Positions 1-8,752 of a DNA stretch of 55,556 bases are shown piece by piece. Position numbers and translations under genes: made by a program. Position 1 is the first letter of the stretch. Every line of letters starts with the position of its first letter. The DNA is from an uncultured Lachnospiraceae bacterium (GTDB lineage Bacteria; Bacillota; Clostridia; Lachnospirales; Lachnospiraceae): positions 1-55,556 of the forward strand of contig CAJTTZ010000018.1 of the NCBI GenBank assembly GCA_910579505.1. Direction: 5' to 3'. The notes beneath the pieces are model-generated. The model worked only from the letters and a program-made list of their open reading frames with translations, was not told where the DNA came from and searched no databases.

Positions 1-122
1 GTGTAGTTTTATCTTACATCAGTCTGGAGGTTTACACAAACTTTGGGATAGTCCCAATTTATAACTTTTTTTGAGGCTTTCCGGGCAGCCATATAGCCAC
101 CCGCAGCTCTTTCATACGGCAC
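1..122. other. Left-end non-coding segment beyond the recombinase operon
   Basis: This is the stretch downstream of the last serine recombinase, where the left att site of such elements is expected. It has an inverted repeat, TTGGGA-tag-TCCCAA (43-57), a possible recombinase arm site. A minus-strand mini-ORF (115 down to 59, 18 codons) follows the recombinase stop but has no homologue I recognise. No terminator is evident. Confidence 0.3.
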
Positions 123-1667
123 TCATGCCTCCTTTCCCGATTCGTCTATTCCCAAGAAATCCTGCGTCACATATTCAATCTCAATCCGATTCCCCGGAAA
201 AATATAAACCTTACTAATAAGCCTGTCAATCAGGGCTTGTGTCAGGGTGTCGGCGCTGCCTACTTCCCGGACAATTTCCCGCTGTTTCAGCTTTGCCTCA
301 TAATCACTCTGTATCTGTTTGGTCTGTGCGGTAATAGCAGCATGGACATTTTTTGCCTGCACCAGCTCCGCATCATATACCGCCTTGCGCTCCTGATAGG
401 TTTCCAGGTCAATCTCTCCAAGCGCATACTGTTCATAAAGCTGCCGTTTGCTGTCCTGGATAGAGTGCAGCTTTTCTTCATGCTCGGCCTGCTGGATCGT
501 CTGCAAATCCAGCTTGTCCTTGCTGCTGTCAATCCCCAATGCCGGCCCCATCTGTGCACGGGTCGTATCAAAGACCACCTGCTCCAACTCCGACATTTTG
601 ACCTTTACGCCATAACAGGGAAGTTCTTTTGCTACCTCGGAATGACGGCAGTAAAACCATGCCCCGTTTCTAAGTGACATGGCATGGTCGCAGCAGCCGC
701 AGAATACTTTCCCGCGGAGAAGGTAGTCACGCCGCTTTTTATTCGGAAGGGAAAAACGCCTGATCGAAGCATTGGCTTTCTCAAACAGCTCCATGCTTAC
801 GATTGCCGGGTGGTGGTCTGGGATTTTGAACCACTCGCTTTCATCTTTTAGCTGGACACGCCGGCTGCCGATTTCCCTGACCTTGCGTTTCCCGATTACA
901 TAGGTACCGATATACCGCTGATCCTCCAGCATCCGAAGGACTGTTGAGCTGCTCCAGACGCCATGCGTCCGGGAAACATTATAGTGATCCTTGCCTTTAC
1001 TTTTCCGGTATTCTCCAGGCGTAGGGATGTTCATGGCATACAGTTTTCTTGTAATCTCGGCGGCTGTATTTCCGTCAGCCGCCCATTCAAATATCTGCCG
1101 GACAATCCCTGCAGCGTCCTCGTCCGGCTCCATACGCCCGTCTGCGCTCTTGCGGTAGCCATAAGGACAGATAACACTCTGATATTCTCCCCGGCGCATT
1201 TTCGCATATTTGGCGCTTTTCGTTTTCATGGACATATCCCGGCTGTAACATTCGCTGATAAGGTACTTAAAGGCAACGTCAATCCCGCCGGTATCGCCTT
1301 TGAAATTGGCGGTGTCAAAATCATCACTGACAGAGATAAACCGGGTGTGGTAGAGGGGAAATACCCGCTCAATGAAATATCCGGTTTCAATGCTGTTACG
1401 GCCAAACCGGGAGAGGTCTTTTACGATAATGCAGTCAATCTTCCCGGCCTGGACCATCGTCAAAAGTTCCTGTACCGCAGGGCGCTCAAAATTCGTACCT
1501 GTATGGCCGTTATCAACAAATTCCAGCACTTCGCCGTTATCCCATTCCGGCAGCGACATGGCCTTTTCCCGGAGGATCAGTTTTTGGTTGGGAATACTCA
1601 AACTTTCAGTCTTAAAGTCCTCCACGGACAGACGGATATAAAGGGCGATCACATATTTTTTGTGCAT
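123..1667 (-). CDS. Large serine recombinase 1 of 3 (site-specific integrase)
   Basis: A 514-residue large serine recombinase, expected to catalyse element integration or excision through a phosphoserine intermediate. The N-terminal resolvase domain shows the catalytic Ser in ALYIRLS (Ser14) and the conserved arginine block DLSRFGRNS. It is followed by the recombinase domain (YGYRKS, then TVLRMLEDQRYIG), a zinc-ribbon-like CGCC-x-YC segment and a C-terminal coiled coil rich in E, K and Q. The start overlaps the upstream recombinase by 19 bp, implying translational coupling in a three-gene operon. It is the last gene of that operon and the closest to the element end. Confidence 0.93.
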   Translation of the reverse strand: MHKKYVIALYIRLSVEDFKTESLSIPNQKLILREKAMSLPEWDNGEVLEFVDNGHTGTNFERPAVQELLTMVQAGKIDCIIVKDLSRFGRNSIETGYFIERVFPLYHTRFISVSDDFDTANFKGDTGGIDVAFKYLISECYSRDMSMKTKSAKYAKMRRGEYQSVICPYGYRKSADGRMEPDEDAAGIVRQIFEWAADGNTAAEITRKLYAMNIPTPGEYRKSKGKDHYNVSRTHGVWSSSTVLRMLEDQRYIGTYVIGKRKVREIGSRRVQLKDESEWFKIPDHHPAIVSMELFEKANASIRRFSLPNKKRRDYLLRGKVFCGCCDHAMSLRNGAWFYCRHSEVAKELPCYGVKVKMSELEQVVFDTTRAQMGPALGIDSSKDKLDLQTIQQAEHEEKLHSIQDSKRQLYEQYALGEIDLETYQERKAVYDAELVQAKNVHAAITAQTKQIQSDYEAKLKQREIVREVGSADTLTQALIDRLISKVYIFPGNRIEIEYVTQDFLGIDESGKEA

Positions 1668-3301
1668 GGTTCCACCGCCTTTCCCTGAAATTCATTTTTG
1701 AACCGGAACATTACATGGATATTCCGCTCATGGTCGATCTCGATCCGCTCGATGAGCCGTTCAATCAGCTCTGCCGTCAGCACATGGTCCTGTGCCAGCG
1801 ACTTGGCATCTTTTTCCATTTCCCGGTAGCGTATAAGCTGGCTGTCCAGAACATCCATAGATTTTTCGAGCGCTTCAATCCCACCGGACAGCTCATGGAT
1901 GGATTGTTCATAACCTGTTTTTAATTCAAAATATTCCTCGCCTGTCAAAATGCCCTGTACAAAATTTTCATACAGTCCTTGGATCAGCAAACGCTTTTTC
2001 TCGATTTCCTGCCTTTGGGTTGACATCTGAGCTTTCAGCTTATCTTTTTCCTGTTTCTGTCTTGCCTCCAACTGAAAGAGAGGGAGGGACATCCCAAGGG
2101 CAACGGCCAGCTCTTTTTCCAGAATAGATGTAACCGTAGCGATCAGTTCCGTTTCCGGCATCCTCACGCCTTTACAGCCTTTTTGCTGTACCCGGCTGTT
2201 GGTAAGGCAATGAAAATGGTAAACATCCGGGCCTTTTTTGCGTTTCTCCCGCTGCCGGTGAAGGCTCCTGCCGCAGTCTGCACAGAATACCTTTCCTTTG
2301 AAAATATTCGGGGTATAGGGTTGTTTGGAAACCGCCCGGCTTTCCTCACATACCTGTTTCCGGTATTCCTGCACCGCTGTAAAAAGTTCCCGGCTAATGA
2401 TTGGTTCATGGGTGCCTTTCGCAACAATCAGGTTGTCCTCGCCGGCTTTAACCTGCTGGTGGTCTACAATCTTTGTCTTGCCCTGCACTAAATCACCGGT
2501 ATAGACTTCGCTTTCCAGAATCTTCATCACTGTGCGGGTCTGCCATTTACCGCTCCCGATTAGGCCGGGGCTGGTAATCTCACCGGTGGATTTTTTGTAA
2601 TGGCTAGGCGCCGGAATCCCCATCTCGTTTAAGTTAAGGACAATCCGATTCAGCGAAACCCTGTCATGTGCCCATTCAAAAATCTGCTTCACCACAGGGG
2701 CAGCAGTTTCATCAACCAGTAGCTTATGGCAGTTATCCGGGTCTTTCCGGTAGCCGTAGGGCGCCCGCCCGCCGATGTAATCGCCGTCTTTCATGGCCTG
2801 CCGTGCCTGGGCTTTGATCTTCCGGCCAATATCCAAAGCGTATGCCTCGTTTATCATATTCTTCAGCGGGAGCATAATGCCGCCGTGGAGATTGCCGGGG
2901 TCTGCCGTATCAAACTGGTCCGTCACCGCGATAAAACGGACATTGTGGGAATAAAAATACTGTTCAATGTAGTAGCCGGTGTCAATGGAATTACGCCCTA
3001 ACCGGGAGAGATCCTTGACGATCACACAGTCAATATGACCTGCCTCAATATCCGAAAGCATCTGCTGGAAACCGGGGCGGTGGAAATTCGTGCCTGTCGC
3101 CCCGTTGTCGATATAGGTATCGTAGACAACGAAATCCGGCTTGTCCGCCAGGAAGTCATTCAGCACCAGCTTCTGGTTCTCCACGGAACAGCCGCGTTTC
3201 TTGTTATCTTCCACAGAAAGACGGATATACAGCGCCACATGCACATATAAGGACGGGGCCGGCATGGAAACCACCGCCTGTTTCCTGCTCTTTCTTGCCA
3301 T
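1649..3301 (-). CDS. Large serine recombinase 2 of 3
   Basis: A 550-residue large serine recombinase. It has an N-terminal extension of about 20 residues before the catalytic segment VALYIRLS (Ser29), the conserved DLSRLGRNS arginine block, a recombinase domain with an APYGYRKD motif, a zinc ribbon (CADCGRSL with downstream Cys) and a long coiled coil. It lies between two further recombinases: its start codon directly follows the stop of the gene upstream, and its end overlaps the gene downstream by 19 bp. Three adjacent full-length copies suggest division of labour, for example different subunits for integration and excision, but the sequence does not show which is the active integrase. Confidence 0.93.
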   Translation of the reverse strand: MARKSRKQAVVSMPAPSLYVHVALYIRLSVEDNKKRGCSVENQKLVLNDFLADKPDFVVYDTYIDNGATGTNFHRPGFQQMLSDIEAGHIDCVIVKDLSRLGRNSIDTGYYIEQYFYSHNVRFIAVTDQFDTADPGNLHGGIMLPLKNMINEAYALDIGRKIKAQARQAMKDGDYIGGRAPYGYRKDPDNCHKLLVDETAAPVVKQIFEWAHDRVSLNRIVLNLNEMGIPAPSHYKKSTGEITSPGLIGSGKWQTRTVMKILESEVYTGDLVQGKTKIVDHQQVKAGEDNLIVAKGTHEPIISRELFTAVQEYRKQVCEESRAVSKQPYTPNIFKGKVFCADCGRSLHRQREKRKKGPDVYHFHCLTNSRVQQKGCKGVRMPETELIATVTSILEKELAVALGMSLPLFQLEARQKQEKDKLKAQMSTQRQEIEKKRLLIQGLYENFVQGILTGEEYFELKTGYEQSIHELSGGIEALEKSMDVLDSQLIRYREMEKDAKSLAQDHVLTAELIERLIERIEIDHERNIHVMFRFKNEFQGKAVEPCTKNM

Positions 3302-4930
3302 TTAGCCCACCTTCCTTTCTTCATTATGCGCGGCAATCTGTTCCGCCAGGGAAACCGCTTTCTGGTATTCGTCCTGATAGTTAAATTCAATGTGCAGCTC
3401 GTCCTTGCCCATGACCCGTATGCTGCGGATAAGCTGCATGACCGCCCTGCGGTCAATATCCTCCATTGTGGAGAATTGCATGAAATGGTTGATCCAGCGG
3501 TTCCGCTCGCTGCGGTTCTCCAGTACGTCCGTCAGCTTTTCGTTCCACTCGGCGATTGCTTTCTGCAGCAGCTCAATATCCGCATTGTATTTCCGCTTAT
3601 AAGAAAGAAATTCTTCTTTGGTAAGGATCCCGCTCACCAGGTTTTCATAGAGCTTGGCTTTGAAGCCTTCCGTCTGTGCCACACGTTTTTCATTTACCCT
3701 GATCTGCGCGGCGTATTCCTGGGCCAGCTCCCGGTTGATACGTTCCTGGCTGATACTGGACAGCAGAGCATCCAGGGAGGCGACATTCTCAATATGGCCT
3801 TTTAAGCTGTCCTGCACGCACTCGATCAGGTCAGATTCCTTTACCATGACAGAGGATGTGCAGCCGTTCTTTTTCCCGGTCGGGCAATAGTAATAATGGT
3901 ATTCCTTATCCTTATAGCGGTTGGTCTTGCGGGTCATGCGGCAGCCGCAGCAGCCACAGATTAAAATGCCGGAGAACAGATATACTTTGTCTGACTTCGG
4001 GGAGGTCCGGGTGTCAATCCTGCGGAGCCGCTGCACCAGGTCAAAATCATGCTTCTGTATGATGGCTTCATGGGCGCCCTCTACCCGGATCCATTCAGAG
4101 GAAGGCTTATCCTCACGCTCTTTCAGTTTGAAGTGAGGCGTGGTCTGCTTTCCCTGAACCAGCGTTCCGGTATAGGTTTCATCCTGCAAGATACGGATAA
4201 TAGTAGTAGCGGACCATTTACAGTCCTTGCGATCCGTATAGCCGCCTTTTGCATGTGGCATCCCATTGTTCCGCTTATATGCCAGCGGGGAGAGTACGCC
4301 CATCCAGTTCAGCTCGTCTGCGATATGGGAAGCGCTGAACCCCTCCAGACGCTTTCTGAAAATATCCCGCACCACATTGGCGGCATATTCGTCAACTTCC
4401 AGGCTCTTATGCTTATCACCGACTTTTATATAGCCGTAAATCGTAAAGGCTCCTACAAAATCGCCGCTGCGCCGTTTCACTTCCAGGGCGCTCCGGGTCT
4501 TGACGGAAATATCCCGGCAGTAAGCCTCGTTCATAATGTTTTTCACGGAAACCGTGAGGTCATCGGCAGCATCGTTTTCCGTGTCCACGTTATCGTTGAT
4601 GGCGATAAAGCGCACACCGTAGGCCGGAAATACCCGGCGCATATAGCGGCCGGTCTCTATGTATTCACGTCCCAGGCGGGAGAGATCCTTGACAATTACA
4701 CAGTTGGCCTCGCCCTGTTCAATCATACGCATCATTTCCTGAAATGCCGGGCGGTCAAAAAGGACACCGCTGTAACCGTCGTCAATCTTTTCTGCCACGA
4801 CCTCAATCTCCGGGTGCCGGGCAATGTAATCATCGATCAGCCGCCGCTGGTTGGCGACGCTGTCGCTTTCCGTCGTCTTGTCATCGGTATAAGAAAGACG
4901 GATGTACTTGATTGCTTTGTAAACCTGCAT
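3302..4930 (-). CDS. Large serine recombinase 3 of 3 (first gene of the operon)
   Basis: A 542-residue large serine recombinase. I chose the ATG at 4930 because AAAGGAG lies 8 nt upstream; the open frame to 4999 has no such site. Catalytic Ser13 is in KYIRLSYTD, and the arginine block is DLSRLGREY. A Cys-rich zinc ribbon (CGCCGCRM, then YYYCP) and a coiled coil follow. This paralogue diverges most in the catalytic surroundings. A promoter-like CTGACT-17-TAGAAT lies just upstream (5017-5045), so the three recombinases probably share one transcript. Confidence 0.92.
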   Translation of the reverse strand: MQVYKAIKYIRLSYTDDKTTESDSVANQRRLIDDYIARHPEIEVVAEKIDDGYSGVLFDRPAFQEMMRMIEQGEANCVIVKDLSRLGREYIETGRYMRRVFPAYGVRFIAINDNVDTENDAADDLTVSVKNIMNEAYCRDISVKTRSALEVKRRSGDFVGAFTIYGYIKVGDKHKSLEVDEYAANVVRDIFRKRLEGFSASHIADELNWMGVLSPLAYKRNNGMPHAKGGYTDRKDCKWSATTIIRILQDETYTGTLVQGKQTTPHFKLKEREDKPSSEWIRVEGAHEAIIQKHDFDLVQRLRRIDTRTSPKSDKVYLFSGILICGCCGCRMTRKTNRYKDKEYHYYYCPTGKKNGCTSSVMVKESDLIECVQDSLKGHIENVASLDALLSSISQERINRELAQEYAAQIRVNEKRVAQTEGFKAKLYENLVSGILTKEEFLSYKRKYNADIELLQKAIAEWNEKLTDVLENRSERNRWINHFMQFSTMEDIDRRAVMQLIRSIRVMGKDELHIEFNYQDEYQKAVSLAEQIAAHNEERKVG

Positions 4931-5016
4931 AAAAAAACACTCCTTTCTTTGCGCAGAAAAATCCCCGCAATTCAAGAAGTGTGGCTGTGCCGTATTCAAT
5001 TCCTTTTCCGATTCTT

Positions 5017-5045
5017 ATTCTACCACGCCATTGCGGGAAAGTCAG
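5017..5045 (-). promoter_or_regulatory. Putative sigma-A promoter of the recombinase operon
   Basis: On the minus strand, CTGACT (5040-5045) is separated by 17 bp from TAGAAT (5017-5022), a good -10 with a fair -35. It lies about 90 bp upstream of the first recombinase start and points into the three-gene operon. Confidence 0.45.
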
Positions 5046-5069
5046 CCCCTTTCCTGAAAAAAATCTGGC

Positions 5070-5285
5070 CTACCGCAGAATCCCTTTGATACATTCCTCC
5101 AGGGTGGCGCCTCCTGCTGCAAAGCTGGCCTGTACAGTAAAACGTCCGCATTTAAAGCGGTAGGGATCCTTGATCTGCCGTACAAATTCCGTGATCCGTT
5201 CCTCACGGGAAAGTTCCTTATTGACGGAAACTTCCCGGATGTCAACCAGTGCGCCGGTACCTCCGGCAGCAGTCATATTTTCCAT
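5070..5285 (-). CDS. DUF6870-like small ICE protein
   Basis: A 71-residue acidic-basic small protein of a type usually found just upstream of ICE recombinase genes. The start at 5285 is supported by AAGGAG 8 nt upstream; longer readings run into GC-rich DNA that looks non-coding. Visible features are VDIREVSVNKELSREERI, then IKDPYRFKCGRFTV and a C-terminal LEECIKGIL helix, the pattern I associate with DUF6870. Function is unknown; a role with the recombinases (directionality or regulation) is only suggested by position. Confidence 0.6.
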   Translation of the reverse strand: MENMTAAGGTGALVDIREVSVNKELSREERITEFVRQIKDPYRFKCGRFTVQASFAAGGATLEECIKGILR

Positions 5286-5881
5286 GATACCAACTCCTTC
5301 CTGAAAATTTCTGATTATCAAAACCACATGAATAAGTCGGGCCTGCGCTCTTACAGTCACAGACCCGGCCCATTGTATCTGATTTCGATTAGCTGCCGTA
5401 TTTGCCACGCCCCCCGGCAAGCCCTGAATAAACAGGGCGGGACTGTTACAGGCTGCGGATAGCGTCGCCGCATCATAGCCCCGCATACGCCGCCGCTTTG
5501 CCAAAGCAAGCAAACGCCGCAGGAACTCTCCCCAAGTCTTTAGGGAGCCGTGAGGAAGTACCATTATGATCTGTGCCGTCGTCGCGTCCGGCCTGCCACA
5601 GCCGGTTTCGTGGGTTGCGTTTATCGCTCGGACAGCCTGAATCCATCACCTCCTTAGGCTGCCTGTCACCGCGCCGCCCCATTGCCGCTCGGAACACAGA
5701 ATGAAGTACCTGTAACAGCGTGTATTCGGTTGTCAAGGAGCAAGCGAGGGGCGTGGCAGTTATGACAGTTTTTCAGTTGGGGCGGGCGGCTGCATGTGCG
5801 CCGCCACACCCGCCAGGCTTGTCCCGCCGAATTATGTCCCTCTACTATACATTTCATTTTCGGGGGCAAAGTTGCCGTCTG
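5286..5881 (-). other. 596-bp hairpin-rich region, no convincing gene
   Basis: A GC-rich stretch without a persuasive reading frame. Several short minus-strand frames exist, but none has a well-placed start. It holds a series of inverted repeats: CGGGCCTG/CAGACCCG (5338-5367, with a G-T pair), GCCCTG/CAGGGC (5421-5438), GCTTTG/CAAAGC (5495-5507), CTCCCC/GGGAG (5528-5547), and a long GC hairpin near 5777-5815. An AAGGAGGTGAT block on the minus strand near 5648-5658 matches the whole anti-Shine-Dalgarno sequence but is not followed by an obvious gene. A TATAGT -10-like element near 5840 could start a transcript here. Best described as a candidate structured RNA or cis-acting DNA. Confidence 0.35.
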
Positions 5882-6304
5882 TCAGGATATTTCTTTCAGA
5901 AATTTTTCCAGACTCCGCAGACCGGCATTGATAGAGCGGGTGATTCTGCTCTTATGAGTGCCTTCCGCTTTTGCAATTTCCGACTTGCTCATACCGAGAA
6001 AAAAGTGTGCGTAAATCCGGTTCCGCTGTTTTTCAGGCAGAGAGGCAAGCGCCTGATATAGCCGGGCATTTTCCTCTTTTTGTTCCAGAATTTCAGCCGG
6101 CGTCAGGACGATCACCAGCGCATCACGTTCCACACTGGCATCGTAGTCCAGAGAAAAATATGCCTTATGCCGGTATGTACGCAGAATATAGGAAGCCTCC
6201 GCCAGTTTGTATTCCCGAAGCAGATCCGCCACTTCGTCAGGCACTTCAACAACAGTATCCTGTATATAATAGGGATAGTAATCTTTAAGATTGATTTTCT
6301 TCAT
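5882..6304 (-). CDS. Orf7-like sigma-70 family regulator
   Basis: A 140-residue sigma-70-like protein with a recognisable region 4: SLPEKQRNRIYAHFFLGMS followed by the helix-turn-helix IAKAEGTHKSRITRSINAG. The N-terminal half (NLKDYYPYYIQDTVVEVP) resembles the small sigma-like regulators of Tn916 (Orf7) and Tn1549-type elements, which drive transfer-gene expression. The start at 6304 is chosen for GGAGG 8 nt upstream; the TTG at 6319 overlaps that site. Two terminator hairpins lie upstream (6412-6542), so expression may depend on read-through from the regulator/efflux region, as orf7 depends on tet(M) read-through in Tn916. That regulation is inference. Confidence 0.82.
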   Translation of the reverse strand: MKKINLKDYYPYYIQDTVVEVPDEVADLLREYKLAEASYILRTYRHKAYFSLDYDASVERDALVIVLTPAEILEQKEENARLYQALASLPEKQRNRIYAHFFLGMSKSEIAKAEGTHKSRITRSINAGLRSLEKFLKEIS

Positions 6305-6411
6305 AGTAAATTCCTCCAATTTCGATTTTTTAGTTGACAGGCAAAATCGAAATCAGAGGGTGGGGAACGGCAGCCGGGACTGTCACACTCGCATTTTCTA
6401 AAACAGGGTAC

Positions 6412-6442
6412 AAAAAAACGCGCCTGCAAAAACACAGACGCG
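6412..6442 (-). terminator. Rho-independent terminator upstream of the sigma gene
   Basis: On the minus strand, CGCGTCTG and CAGGCGCG form an 8-bp stem around an 8-nt loop, followed by seven T residues. It lies between the winged-helix gene and the sigma-like gene and could stop or attenuate transcription into the latter. Confidence 0.75.
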
Positions 6443-6507
6443 CACCAAAACAGAGCATTGTAAAAGCATACTGGAATATGCCGGAATTTGTATTTTTCTG
6501 TCGAACC

Positions 6508-6542
6508 AAAAAACCCCGCAGTTCTTTGACGAATTGCAGGGT
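6508..6542 (-). terminator. Second terminator upstream of the sigma gene
   Basis: On the minus strand, CCCTGCA pairs with TGCGGGG, the stem extends partly into AATTC/GAACT, and six T residues follow. With the hairpin at 6412-6442 it makes a double terminator. Confidence 0.7.
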
Positions 6543-6630
6543 CTAATAATTGAATTCTCGAATAAAGACGCGGACTGAGCCCGTAAGGTACTTTCCATAG
6601 CATTCCAGATTCTCCCTCCCCGAAAGGAGG

Positions 6631-6648
6631 AAGTAAGCAAGCTTACTT
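6631..6648. repeat. Palindrome AAGTAAGC-aa-GCTTACTT, possible operator
   Basis: A perfect 8-bp inverted repeat with a 2-bp centre in the 520-bp gap between the sigma-like gene and the winged-helix gene. A plus-strand AAAGGAGG lies just before it. No gene is clear here, so an operator for a neighbouring regulator is the simplest reading. Confidence 0.4.
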
Positions 6649-6825
6649 ACAGCAGGTCCCCTTTCTTTGAGGGCATTATATATGGGGAAATTCCATATCC
6701 TTACCTGTTTTATCCTATTTCCAACCAAGATGACCGCAAGTTTTGGCATTAGTAGATAGTATTTGTGTAATTAGGACAAAAAAGAACAAAGCCACAAGAT
6801 AAAACATACCTTGCAGCTTTGCTCA

Positions 6826-7215
6826 TTAAGTATCAAATTTATATCCTACGCCAGTCACACTTTTAATGTAATCCGGCACATCCGGCGAGATTTTCAACTT
6901 TTTCCGCATATTACTGATGTGGTTGTTGACAGCTTTTCGTGAGTAGTAGGAATAATCCTCATTCCACACAATCTCAATAATCATCTCATAGGTGAATACC
7001 CGCTTGGGATTTTGGATCAGCAATGCCAGTATATCAAATTCTTTAGCCGTCAGATCGACAACCTGATTTTGAACCCGTACAAGTCTTTGCTCCAGGCATA
7101 CATACAGATTGCCCTCCTGAATCTCAGTTAGCAGTTGGCTGTTATTGTGCCCTCGGATATATGAAGTGAAACATGGTACGCAGATTTTCTCATACTCTTG
7201 GACAAACTCTGTCAA
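6826..7215 (-). CDS. Winged-helix (OmpR/PhoB type) regulator, 5' end probably frameshifted
   Basis: An OmpR-type DNA-binding domain: VVDLTAKEFDILALLIQNP, VFTYEMIIEIVWN, the recognition helix KAVNNHISNMRKKL and the C-terminal SVTGVGYKF. No full receiver domain is present. Only weak starts exist (TTG at 7215). The frame stays open upstream and encodes GKLVVLDISESGRQIG and KLFAVLN, and a well-placed ATG at 7307 (GGAGG 7 nt before it) is one base out of frame at a GGG run. A one-base loss at 7303-7305 would explain this; the intact protein would be about 160 residues. It probably controls the neighbouring efflux gene or the sigma gene. A decayed homologue lies in the IME at 39802-40100. Confidence 0.7.
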   Translation of the reverse strand: MTEFVQEYEKICVPCFTSYIRGHNNSQLLTEIQEGNLYVCLEQRLVRVQNQVVDLTAKEFDILALLIQNPKRVFTYEMIIEIVWNEDYSYYSRKAVNNHISNMRKKLKISPDVPDYIKSVTGVGYKFDT

Positions 7216-7485
7216 ATCTTTTTTCTTATCAGCGTTAAGAACTGCAAATAACTTCTCACCTATCTGTCTGCCGGATTCGGATATATCCAGAACAACTAAT
7301 TTCCCATACTACCACCTCCACACTCATTCCTTCACTTAAATTTATTACATTTAGCAAATTATCTTTTCTGAAATAACATAGTCCTAAAGATAGAAGTAAA
7401 AACAACTACCAGTATTGAATGGACTTTTTACCTATATGAAGACTTGATTATATTGAACGCATGTTGTTTTGAATAAATTTACTAC
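7216..7485. other. Gap between winged-helix gene and efflux gene
   Basis: AT-rich gap of 270 bp. The part from 7216 to 7307 carries the shifted 5' end of the winged-helix gene and its GGAGG site. The rest shows no gene and no strong terminator after the efflux gene, so read-through toward the regulator is possible. Confidence 0.4.
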
Positions 7486-8706
7486 TTATTTCGTATCATC
7501 AATTTTCCGCAAACTGGGTAGCAAAAATGCAGTGAGGGCAACTATTATGATACCTACTCCACAAATCACAAACCATTTCTCAACTCCAAACTTCTCGGCC
7601 AAAGGTCCGGAAATGAGAAGACCCAACGGCATAGCAAAAGATGCGGCACTTGTTAGCAACGAAAAAACTCTCCCCAAATATTCAGGCTTGATAGTTTCTT
7701 GAAAAATTGCATTTTGTACACCGTAAAACGGAGCAGCAATTCCCATAGCCGTACAACATACGATAAATATGAGAAATGCACCTGACGGTAAGAGGCCAGA
7801 GACGGTAATGCTAATGCCCATAAGAAGGACGGAAAAGCAGATGGTGTGCGTGCGCCTCTTGAAGCCGCCCCAAATGCTCAAGATGATACCGCCCAACAGC
7901 ATACCAACAGCAAAAGCAATTTCTGCGGCAGAAGCATGGGCTGGTGTTCCTCCAAAATAGGACATACTGATAAGTGGATAAAGTGAACTAATCGGCATAT
8001 AGAAAAACATATAAATTACGCCAATCCACAACAAGGCAAAAAGCCCTCTGTTTCGCTTTAACACCATGTAGCCTTCTTTTATATCCTGCATAAACTGCTG
8101 ACTTTTCTGTTCTGTGCATACATCGGGAGTTGGGATGGCAGAGATCGCGACCGTCACGCAAGCCAGGATTGCCCCCACAATATCCAACATAATAATTGCG
8201 TTAAGCGGCCAGACGGCATATAAAAATGCGGCGGCGGCTGGACTGATGATAGAGCTTACCGCTTGTATTGTCTGTGCGTAACCAGCACATTTTGTCAGCT
8301 CATCTTTCGGTACAATCATAGGCGTTGTCGCACTAAATGCAGGAGAATGGAATGCGGTTCCCGTACTGCGAATAAACAGCACGACCATAATTGCCCATAC
8401 AGGCAATTCCGTGTATAGTGCGGCCAAAGCCAAAAGTCCACCTGCGGCGGCAATCATCAAATCCGCTCCAATCATTACACCTTTACGGCTGTGACGGTCA
8501 ACGAAAACCCCCGCAAACGGCCCTAAACAGGCCTGTGGTAAAAAGCCGATTAAAGTTGCAATCGTCAATATAATTGCGGAATTCGTTTTCGCAACCAAAT
8601 AAAAGATAATAGCCATTTGCAGGATGCCGCTACTGATAAAAGATACACCCTGTCCAATGAGAAGTGTAAAATAATTTCTCTTCCATGAATTGTTGTTTTG
8701 AGTCAT
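7486..8706 (-). CDS. mef: Mef(A)-like MFS antibiotic efflux transporter
   Basis: A 406-residue major facilitator of the DHA3 drug:H+ antiporter group, an inner-membrane exporter. Length and many segments match what I know of Mef(A) macrolide pumps: GFLPQACLGPFAGVFVDRH near the N terminus, MIGADLMIAAAG, FIRSTGTAFHSPAF, LTKCAGYAQ, LFALLW and the late IKPEYLGRVFSL. About twelve hydrophobic segments are visible. The start at 8706 is supported by AAGGAGG; the longer frame upstream is the regulatory leader. It is AT-richer than the ICE backbone, consistent with acquired cargo. Macrolide is the likely substrate class, but the exact spectrum cannot be read from sequence. No msr(D)-type ABC-F partner follows it. 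Confidence 0.85.
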   Translation of the reverse strand: MTQNNNSWKRNYFTLLIGQGVSFISSGILQMAIIFYLVAKTNSAIILTIATLIGFLPQACLGPFAGVFVDRHSRKGVMIGADLMIAAAGGLLALAALYTELPVWAIMVVLFIRSTGTAFHSPAFSATTPMIVPKDELTKCAGYAQTIQAVSSIISPAAAAFLYAVWPLNAIIMLDIVGAILACVTVAISAIPTPDVCTEQKSQQFMQDIKEGYMVLKRNRGLFALLWIGVIYMFFYMPISSLYPLISMSYFGGTPAHASAAEIAFAVGMLLGGIILSIWGGFKRRTHTICFSVLLMGISITVSGLLPSGAFLIFIVCCTAMGIAAPFYGVQNAIFQETIKPEYLGRVFSLLTSAASFAMPLGLLISGPLAEKFGVEKWFVICGVGIIIVALTAFLLPSLRKIDDTK

Positions 8707-8752
8707 AATATAAACCTCCTTTTTTATTGCATTGTTCCTTTGTTTTTTGCAA

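Noticed and set aside
963..1688. Long plus-strand reading frame opposite recombinase 1
   Set aside because: It is antisense to a gene with clear catalytic motifs, has no ribosome site and a composition expected for a complement.
4049..5089. 346-codon plus-strand frame
   Set aside because: Antisense to recombinase 3 and its promoter; no recognisable protein features and no ribosome binding site.
5648..5658. Match to the 3' end of 16S rRNA
   Set aside because: Only the 11-nt anti-Shine-Dalgarno complement matches; flanking rRNA sequence is absent, so there is no rRNA gene.
5473..5736. Minus-strand frame in the hairpin-rich block
   Set aside because: Its residues are rich in Arg, Gly and Pro as expected from GC-rich non-coding DNA, and the only ATG near AAGGAGG is too close to it. 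Kept as non-coding.
6543..6749. 68-codon minus-strand frame before the double terminator
   Set aside because: No ribosome binding site, no recognisable homologue, and it runs over the palindrome at 6631. It may be a leader, but I cannot support it as a gene.
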